Origin: Thermoplasmata archaeon
GTDB lineage: Archaea; Thermoplasmatota; Thermoplasmata; Lutacidiplasmatales; UBA184
Direction: 5' to 3'
NCBI GenBank assembly: GCA_030042955.1
Contig: JASHYQ010000078.1
Coordinates: 1-19,920 of the forward strand
DNA: 19,920 nucleotides
Both the position numbers and the translations under genes were made by a program. The notes under the pieces are model-generated. The model was not told where the DNA came from, did no database searches, and saw only the letters and a program-made list of their open reading frames with translations. This document shows positions 15,304 to 19,920 of the stretch, in pieces. Each line of letters begins with the position of its first letter. Positions within the stretch are counted from its first letter, which is position 1.

Positions 15304-15843
15304 TCACTTCCGGATGCGTTTCCGATGGGGCTTGGCCGTCGACGTCTTAGCTACCAGTCCGCAGTGCTTCGCGAGCCGTCGGTGTTCGGCCGGGCTGATC
15401 CATTCGACCTTGAGGTAATCCATCAGCTGGCGGGAACTCATCCCGATCCGTTGGCCTTCCTGGACTGTGAAGCGGTACGCCTCGATCTCGGACGGGGCAT
15501 CTACGTAGCTCAGTTTGGGGTAGAAGAGCGGCCGACCCTGGCGGAACTGCTTCACGTGGCACAGCTCGTGAACGATATCGAGGTAAACGGTCCGAATGGG
15601 GCTCCGGGCGAGGTGGTTCGTGCTGATCAGCAGGTGCCCGTCCACGTCGCTCGTCCCCATGTACCCAAAGCGAGCCGAGAAGAACTCGACCTTCTGGGAC
15701 CGGAGGACTTGCGCAGTCCTCGCTCCGAACAGCTCGCGGACGATAGGAACCTTCTCGAACCCCCGGAAGAACCGGGTAAACGGATAGAGCTTCGTCGGCG
15801 CTCGTCGCTCGATCTGGACCCCGAACGCGGACTTGACCGGCAT
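15304..15843 (-). CDS. HExxH zinc metallopeptidase-like protein
   Basis: A 179-residue putative zincin. DIVHELCHVKQF contains the H92-E93-x-x-H96 zinc and catalytic motif, and SEIEAYRFTVQEG, 25 residues on, offers Glu121 as the third ligand in a gluzincin-like spacing. The N-terminal half (ARFGYMGTSDVDGHLLISTNHLA) looks like the beta-sheet entry of a small peptidase domain, and the C terminus is basic (KPHRKRIRK). No signal or membrane segment is present, so it should be cytosolic. SprT-like and ImmA/IrrE-like families are the nearest in style, but I cannot assign it to either. The ATG at 15843 is the start. It ends 128 bases before the nucleotidyltransferase pair and points toward it. A role as a stress or defence protease is a guess. 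Confidence 0.72.
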   Translation of the reverse strand: MPVKSAFGVQIERRAPTKLYPFTRFFRGFEKVPIVRELFGARTAQVLRSQKVEFFSARFGYMGTSDVDGHLLISTNHLARSPIRTVYLDIVHELCHVKQFRQGRPLFYPKLSYVDAPSEIEAYRFTVQEGQRIGMSSRQLMDYLKVEWISPAEHRRLAKHCGLVAKTSTAKPHRKRIRK

Positions 15844-15956
15844 TCGCTGTGTCTCCTCGGTCGGCTAGGGATCGTCGGTCTAAGCCAGTTCCGCTCGCGG
15901 GGTGCATCCCCCGCGTGAGCTGCTGGAGGCCGGGCCGTCCGGTCTCTCTGGATTTC

Positions 15957-16229
15957 CTATCGAACGGAGAGTTCGAGCCCGTGCCCTGTCAGAGAGCTCG
16001 CGTCATTCGAAGCGCCCGACCCCTTGCAGACCGGGGAGCTCGCGGGCTCACAACTGTGTGCCGTCGTGGGGCTCGCTCCCGCGGGCGTCGCAGCGCTCAG
16101 AACGAAGTATCCCACGACTCCCACCAACACCGCGACCCCGGCCACAAAGATCGCGGCCGTCAAGCGCCCTGCGCCCCGTCGTCCCGCGGTCCGTCGTACT
16201 CCAGCGCCCTCCTTCTTCTCGCCCATCAT
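15957..16229 (-). CDS. Small membrane-anchored secreted protein
   Basis: A 90-residue product with a basic N terminus (VRRTAGRRGAGR), one transmembrane segment at about 24-46 and a 43-residue external tail. The tail contains two Cys (SCEPASSPVCKG) that may form a disulfide. Two adjacent ATGs are at 16229 and 16226. An AAGGAGG on the minus strand lies about 10 bases upstream of the first, one of the few clear Shine-Dalgarno sites in the window, which supports this as a real gene with a leader. No family is recognised. The gene stands alone, with about 113 bases to the zincin gene downstream and 142 to the cyclase gene upstream. Confidence 0.55.
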   Translation of the reverse strand: MMGEKKEGAGVRRTAGRRGAGRLTAAIFVAGVAVLVGVVGYFVLSAATPAGASPTTAHSCEPASSPVCKGSGASNDASSLTGHGLELSVR

Positions 16230-16312
16230 TGTCTTCGTGCCTCCTTCTGAGGAGCTGGTTCTCTAGGCCCCCGAAGGACAGAAATACGGTAGGGAAACCG
16301 CCGGGGAAGGGC

Positions 16313-16322
16313 GGATATACTC
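16313..16322 (-). promoter_or_regulatory. Possible TATA box for the small secreted protein gene
   Basis: The minus strand reads AGTATATCCG, about 90 bases upstream of the ATG at 16229. A start some 25 bases downstream would leave a leader of around 60 bases that includes the AAGGAGG site. It is a moderate match with nothing to confirm it. Confidence 0.35.
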
Positions 16323-16371
16323 TAGCGGAGCGGGGCAGTCAACCCATCCGTGGACCCAGCCGCCCCGGGGG

Positions 16372-18330
16372 TCAGGGCGCGCGCGCTCGATGGATGGGAT
16401 GCACAGGGAGCCCATCCTTTCGCAGCAGCTCGATGAACCGTGGGTCGTCACGGATCGAGTCGAAGTTGGTGGCTCGGTAGTACAGCCACAGCGTCCGATC
16501 GCCGTCCCGGGCATCCTTCTCTAGGAGGTCGAGCGCCTTCGACTTCTCCCCGAGCGGCGCGTACATCATCGCGAGGTCGGTCGCCGACACGTAGTACTTG
16601 ACCTCGCCCCGCTCCACCTCGCCGAGCACCGCTCGACCTTCCTCGGGCCTCCCCAGGAGGGCGTTCAGCAACGCGTGGTCGAACCGCTCGACCTCGCTCG
16701 TCCCCGTAAGCGGCCGGTCGGCTTCCTTGGTCGCGTCCTCCCTCAGGCCAGCTTGAAAGTAGGCGAGACCGTGGAAAATGTGGTCGCGGCCCGGGGTAGG
16801 AGTCCGAGCGCACTGCTTCCTCGTATGCTCGATTGCGGCGGTGAGGTCCCCCGATTCGGACTCCGCCCACGCGAGGGAGTTCTGCAGCGCCGAACTCCCG
16901 GGGTCCAGGCGGACCGCGTGGCGGAACGTCTCCCGGGCTTCGTCGAACCGCTCGTGCGAGGTCAGCAAGAGTCCGAGAAAGCGGTAGGCCTCCACATTGC
17001 TCGGGTTGAGCGCAATCGCCGTGCGGTACTCTTCCTCCGCCCGCTTCCAGTCGTGGTCGAACTGCATGGCGATGTTCGCAAGCGCCGCGTGCGCGTCCGA
17101 CGAGTTGGGGTCCAGCTCGAGGGCTCGAGCCGCCAACTCTCGGGCTCGTGGCATCACCTCGCGGAAGGAGAGAAAGTCCCCCGCGACCACCACGTAGAGC
17201 TCGGCCCAGGCGGCGTACGCCTCCGCAAAGTTGGGGTCGAGCTTGGTCGCCTGCTCGAAGCAGCGGACGGCCTCGTCCAGCAGGTTCCCCGGCTCGCGGG
17301 AGGCGACCAGCCCCCGGAGATACAGGTCGTAGGCCTCGGGATTGCTGGTGGGCAGGCGGTCGAGGCCGGTCCGACCCGTCTTGGTCAGCTCGAGACGCAG
17401 GGCCTCGGCCGTCCGGTCCGCGATGTCGGACTGGACCGCGAAGACATCGTCGACCTCCCGGTTGTAGGTGCTAGCCCAGATGTGCCGCTGGGTGGCCACG
17501 TCAACGAGCTGGAGGGAGATCCGGATGCGGTTGCCGGCCTTGCGGACGCTCCCCTCGAGGATCGAATCCACGCCCAGCTCGGCACCGACCTGGGCGATGG
17601 ACTTCGGAGCGGCCTTGTACGGCGCGACGGAGGTCCGGGCGATGACCCCGAGGTCCCGGACCTGGGAGAGCACGGAGATCAGCTCCTCCGTGAGGCCATC
17701 CGCGAAGTACTCGTCCTTGGGGTCGGGGCTGATGTTCGAGAGGGGGAGGACAGCCAAGTTGTGGCCCGAAGAACCCTCCGGGCCTGGTCTTCCCAGGGTC
17801 GGCCCGTCCCACGCCTGAGCGACGCGGTAGACGGTGACCGGGACTCGAATGTTCTTGAGGGCGACCGGAGGGAGCCGCATCATGGGCGTCGGGATCTTGT
17901 TCTGTACCTGGTCGTAGACCTGCTGCGTGAGGCAGATACCTCCCGGTTCGGCCAGCGGCGCGATCCGCGCTGCGATGTTCACCGCGTCCCCGAGGACGTC
18001 GCCCTCCGTTTGCACAACATCGCCGACGTGCACGCCGATGCGGATCCGGACCTTCGGAGCGCTGGAGGAGGACGCGCTGGCGTCGTGCAGGGTCTGCTGG
18101 ATCTCGAGCGCGCATCGCACCGCCTCCAAGGCGCTCTCGAACTCGACCAGGAACGCATCGCCGACCGTCTTGATCTCGCGACCGGAGAACTTGGCGAAGA
18201 TCGGTCGGAGGAGGCGATTGTGCCCCTCCAGCGCCGATAGAGCGGCCGCCTCGTCCGCCTGGGCTAGGCTGGAATAGCCGACCATGTCGGTGAACATGAT
18301 GGCGGCGAGGCGGCGACGCGATTCTGCCAC
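16372..18330 (-). CDS. Class III adenylyl cyclase with FlgO/TolB-like domain and TPR repeats
   Basis: A predicted cytosolic signalling protein of about 652 residues. The cyclase domain (about 5-170) keeps every catalytic residue: metal-binding D15 in FTDMVGYS and D58 in KTVGDAFLVEF, adenine-selecting K54 and D115, and transition-state N118 and R122 in GDAVNIAAR. It should therefore make cAMP. A linker leads to LAVLPLSNISPDPKDEYFADGLTEEL (about 192 onward), the FlgO/TolB-N-like region found in many bacterial cyclase-TPR proteins. At least four TPRs follow from about residue 325, such as EAVRCFEQATKLDPNFAEAY. I chose GTG 18330 because it immediately precedes the domain and has a TATA-like box 27 bases upstream; the frame is open to 18408. 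The architecture is bacterial and suggests horizontal transfer. Confidence 0.9.
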   Translation of the reverse strand: MAESRRRLAAIMFTDMVGYSSLAQADEAAALSALEGHNRLLRPIFAKFSGREIKTVGDAFLVEFESALEAVRCALEIQQTLHDASASSSSAPKVRIRIGVHVGDVVQTEGDVLGDAVNIAARIAPLAEPGGICLTQQVYDQVQNKIPTPMMRLPPVALKNIRVPVTVYRVAQAWDGPTLGRPGPEGSSGHNLAVLPLSNISPDPKDEYFADGLTEELISVLSQVRDLGVIARTSVAPYKAAPKSIAQVGAELGVDSILEGSVRKAGNRIRISLQLVDVATQRHIWASTYNREVDDVFAVQSDIADRTAEALRLELTKTGRTGLDRLPTSNPEAYDLYLRGLVASREPGNLLDEAVRCFEQATKLDPNFAEAYAAWAELYVVVAGDFLSFREVMPRARELAARALELDPNSSDAHAALANIAMQFDHDWKRAEEEYRTAIALNPSNVEAYRFLGLLLTSHERFDEARETFRHAVRLDPGSSALQNSLAWAESESGDLTAAIEHTRKQCARTPTPGRDHIFHGLAYFQAGLREDATKEADRPLTGTSEVERFDHALLNALLGRPEEGRAVLGEVERGEVKYYVSATDLAMMYAPLGEKSKALDLLEKDARDGDRTLWLYYRATNFDSIRDDPRFIELLRKDGLPVHPIHRARAP

Positions 18331-18351
18331 GCCTTCCGAACGCCCATCACC

Positions 18352-18360
18352 CAAATTAAG
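18352..18360 (-). promoter_or_regulatory. TATA-like box of the cyclase gene
   Basis: The minus strand reads CTTAATTTG, centred 26-27 bases upstream of the GTG at 18330. The spacing supports a leaderless transcript and the shorter start choice. Confidence 0.45.
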
Positions 18361-18512
18361 CGCTCCGCGAGACTTCCTGAAACACGTCGCGCCGGCCCGA
18401 GTGGCCACCGCCTACCGGACCGGAGTCACCGTGCGCGACCCGGGTGGTCTGCGACCCCCCGCTGACTCTCGGGAGGAAGCCCTTGGGCCCAACCCTCTTA
18501 CCGCCCTCTGAT

Positions 18513-18528
18513 AGGCCCGGTCGGGCCT
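18513..18528 (-). terminator. Inverted repeat after the primase-flank gene (possible terminator)
   Basis: AGGCCCG and CGGGCCT form a perfect 7-base inverted repeat with a 2-base centre, about 27 bases past the stop of the leftward gene ending at 18555. A second perfect palindrome, TTGGGCCCAA, lies at 18483-18492. No T-rich tract accompanies either, so the terminator call is weak. Confidence 0.25.
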
Positions 18529-18554
18529 CCGCACCAGGGGTTTACAAAGACCAA

Positions 18555-19475
18555 TCAACTGGGGGGAAGGGCTCGGTAGTCGGGAACGCGTGCGTGGCTT
18601 GCGTGCTCAGTTTTCGCGCGGTCCACCGCCAACCACCGGAAACCACTCTCCACCTCTACACTCGTAACGAGAAGATTGTGCTTCTCGAGTTCGGACCGGT
18701 ACTTGGTAAGGGAATCGAACACGGCGAGCGGCTCCTCTTGGGTGAGGTCCGAGAGCTCCTCGGTCGTCCCGATCCAGCTGCCCTCCCGGACGAGGGCTTG
18801 AAGGACACTGACGTACCGCGCGAGCCCGGTGGTCTCTTCCGGGGGTAGCCGCACTCCGCCCGAGACCGAAACATCGATGCGGGTTTCCGGGACGATGGGG
18901 GTGACGGGAACGACCTCTCCGGTATCCTCGGTGGCTGAGGAGGGCTCAGGGTCCGGGGGATCGACCGGAGGCTGCCTCGCACCCTCAACGTCCTCAAAGG
19001 GCGCGAGGAGATCCTCGACCAACCCCTTCCACTCGAGTTCGGGTTCGGGGTCGGGGTCGGTGGGGGGCGTCGGTGGACTCGGAGGGGCACTCCACTCGGG
19101 GGCCGATGCGGGTTCGGCCACCGGGGCGCGTAGGAGCGGAATGACCACATCGGGGTCGGAGACGCGGGCTTGCACGACCCGAACAAACTCGTCGATGTGA
19201 TTCTCCGGAACCGGGGAGAGATTCCGATGCATCCGGAACCGGTCCAGGGCGCTCCGCAGTTCGGGACTCGGCACCGGGAACGTCCGCCGCTGGCTGCCGT
19301 CGCGCAGTACAACCCATGGACGTCCTATGTTATCGCGGAAGAGCTGAAGTCCGGCGTGGAGAACGAGATCCGTGTAGAGTTGGTGCGCCGGCGGTCCGCC
19401 CATCGCCCCGATTGGGGGCGTCCACTCTCCGCCCAACCGGCTCAGGTCCCGGATCTTGATGTCCTCGAATCCCAC
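18555..19475 (-). CDS. Protein resembling the flanking domains of mobile-element primase-helicases
   Basis: About 306 residues in three parts. Residues roughly 35-115 contain LQLFRDNIGRPWVVLRDGS and RRTFPVPSPELRSALDRFRM, a pattern resembling the domain ahead of the ATPase in phage and plasmid primase-helicases (F-x-D-x-x-G-x-P-x-a, then a strand, then S-x-x-(F/L)-x-x-x-L). A Pro/Asp/Glu-rich linker of about 80 residues follows (DPDPEPELEW, DPPDPEPSS). The end has LVREGSWIGTTEELSDL followed by a helix pair and SGFRWLAVDR, like the C-terminal winged helix of the same proteins. The central helicase is absent. It may be a decayed or repurposed mobile-element protein. GTG 19475 is the likely start, preceded by GGAAGGGG; the frame continues to 19784. 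The family assignment is from memory and tentative. Confidence 0.55.
   Translation of the reverse strand: MGFEDIKIRDLSRLGGEWTPPIGAMGGPPAHQLYTDLVLHAGLQLFRDNIGRPWVVLRDGSQRRTFPVPSPELRSALDRFRMHRNLSPVPENHIDEFVRVVQARVSDPDVVIPLLRAPVAEPASAPEWSAPPSPPTPPTDPDPEPELEWKGLVEDLLAPFEDVEGARQPPVDPPDPEPSSATEDTGEVVPVTPIVPETRIDVSVSGGVRLPPEETTGLARYVSVLQALVREGSWIGTTEELSDLTQEEPLAVFDSLTKYRSELEKHNLLVTSVEVESGFRWLAVDRAKTEHASHARVPDYRALPPS
19040..19065. repeat. Short GGGGTC-type tandem repeat in the linker-coding region
   Basis: Imperfect 6-base units (GGGTTC, GGGGTC, GGGGTC, GGTGGG) run through here and encode the alternating Asp-Pro-Glu-Pro linker of the leftward protein. Replication slippage could change linker length. 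Confidence 0.45.
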
Positions 19476-19841
19476 GCTCTCGCGCCCCTTCCGATGCGCA
19501 CCTGGGACTCCCCCCAGGGCCTTCGGCTCTCTCGGTTCTCGCTGTGCCCGTGGTATAGTTCTTACGGACCAGTGGAAGAGCCCTCCCGCCGTAAACCTGA
19601 GAGACCGACCTGACTGGTGCCACGTGGCCGGATTGCCCCGCAACCACCGGTTATACGTCCACGACCTCATTCCCCCATTTCTCGAAACGGCTCGCAGGGA
19701 CCTATGGTTCGGGGTGGAAGCGCGCCGATCTGGCTCAGCCCAGGTCGCCGACCATTTACGGGCGGTACCGCGCAGGTCCAGCACGCTGATGATTAGACCT
19801 TCCGGCGCTCAGGTGGGCTGGCTGGGTCTGCCTCCACCACC
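19476..19841. other. 366-base spacer between divergent genes
   Basis: No confident gene is present. A minus-strand GAACTATACC near 19553-19562 could be a promoter box for the leftward gene with a leader of about 55 bases. On the plus strand a 73-codon frame from GTG 19624 to TGA 19845 overlaps the next ATG as ATGA. It is slightly protein-like (LYVHDLIPPFLETARRDLWF) but has no recognised family and mixed third-position composition, so it is left as a candidate only. Confidence 0.35.
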
Positions 19842-19920
19842 ATGAGCCTTTCCGACACGCTGGTCGAAGTCTGGAAGCAAGCGATGGCGAGCGACTTGCC
19901 TGAGGTAGAGATCGGAGGAC
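19842..19920 (+). CDS. Start of an unidentified gene, cut by the window end
   Basis: An ATG at 19842 opens a frame that stays open to the window end. It encodes 26 complete residues that begin MSLSDTLVEVWKQAMASD and continue LPEVEIGG. The sequence has an amphipathic-helix look and normal codon use, but it is too short to identify. No Shine-Dalgarno site or strong TATA box precedes it. It is divergent from the primase-flank gene, across the 366-base spacer. Confidence 0.4.
   Translation, partial: MSLSDTLVEVWKQAMASDLPEVEIGG

Noticed and set aside
16675..18240. A 521-codon open frame on the plus strand
   Set aside because: It is antisense to the cyclase-TPR gene, whose catalytic motifs are complete. 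Composition is that of a shadow frame.
18440..18545. GCGGTAAGAG on the minus strand, similar to a conserved RNase P RNA segment
   Set aside because: No partner segments (GAGGAAAGTCC-like or ACAGAA-like) lie at workable distances, and the 5' part would fall inside a coding region.
1..19920. tRNA, rRNA, CRISPR array or insertion sequence
   Set aside because: Reading the non-coding gaps gave no T-arm GGTTCGAATCC-type sequence, no regularly spaced repeats and no transposase frame. A covariance-model scan could still find an intron-bearing tRNA.

Overview
The window comes from a G+C-rich archaeon. It carries an archaeal TATA-binding protein, an Orc1/Cdc6 initiator and an archaeal class I CCA-adding enzyme. 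A/T-rich TATA-like boxes stand about 27 bases upstream of several start codons, as in leaderless archaeal transcription. High G+C, lipoyl synthase and bacterial-type signalling genes would fit a soil or sediment Thermoplasmatota lineage. That placement is inference; only the archaeal assignment is firm.

Left third (1-6274): after the 3' end of a Nudix hydrolase gene comes a tight rightward run: TBP, a TatD/COG1099-type metal hydrolase, dTMP kinase (GTGA overlap), Orc1/Cdc6, lipoyl synthase and a small three-pass membrane protein. It mixes transcription initiation, DNA precursor supply, replication initiation and cofactor synthesis. The leftward cca gene converges on it, and the two stop codons overlap in the tetranucleotide TTAG.

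Middle (6275-12500): a rightward AmmeMemoRadiSam-type radical SAM gene is overlapped at its 3' end, in antisense, by the tail of a leftward SAM methyltransferase. A 264-base gap with several inverted repeats follows. Then come a large secreted right-handed beta-helix protein with a C-terminal membrane anchor, a small N-terminally anchored exported protein, and a VOC/glyoxalase-fold protein, all leftward. This part looks like a cell-surface and accessory region.

Right third (12501-19920): a rightward PLP-dependent group II decarboxylase of bacterial type is followed by leftward genes. These are an ATGA-overlapping pair (unknown protein plus nucleotidyltransferase-fold protein, a candidate toxin-antitoxin-like module) with a near-consensus TATA promoter, an HExxH metalloprotein, a small anchored secreted protein, and a class III adenylyl cyclase fused to a FlgO/TolB-like domain and TPRs. 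Next is a protein that resembles the two flanking domains of mobile-element primase-helicases joined by a Pro/Asp/Glu-rich linker. A partial rightward gene runs off the window end.

The best leads for something undescribed are the nucleotidyltransferase module, the primase-flank protein and the structured gap at 8234-8497. No CRISPR array, rRNA, tRNA or insertion sequence was recognised.
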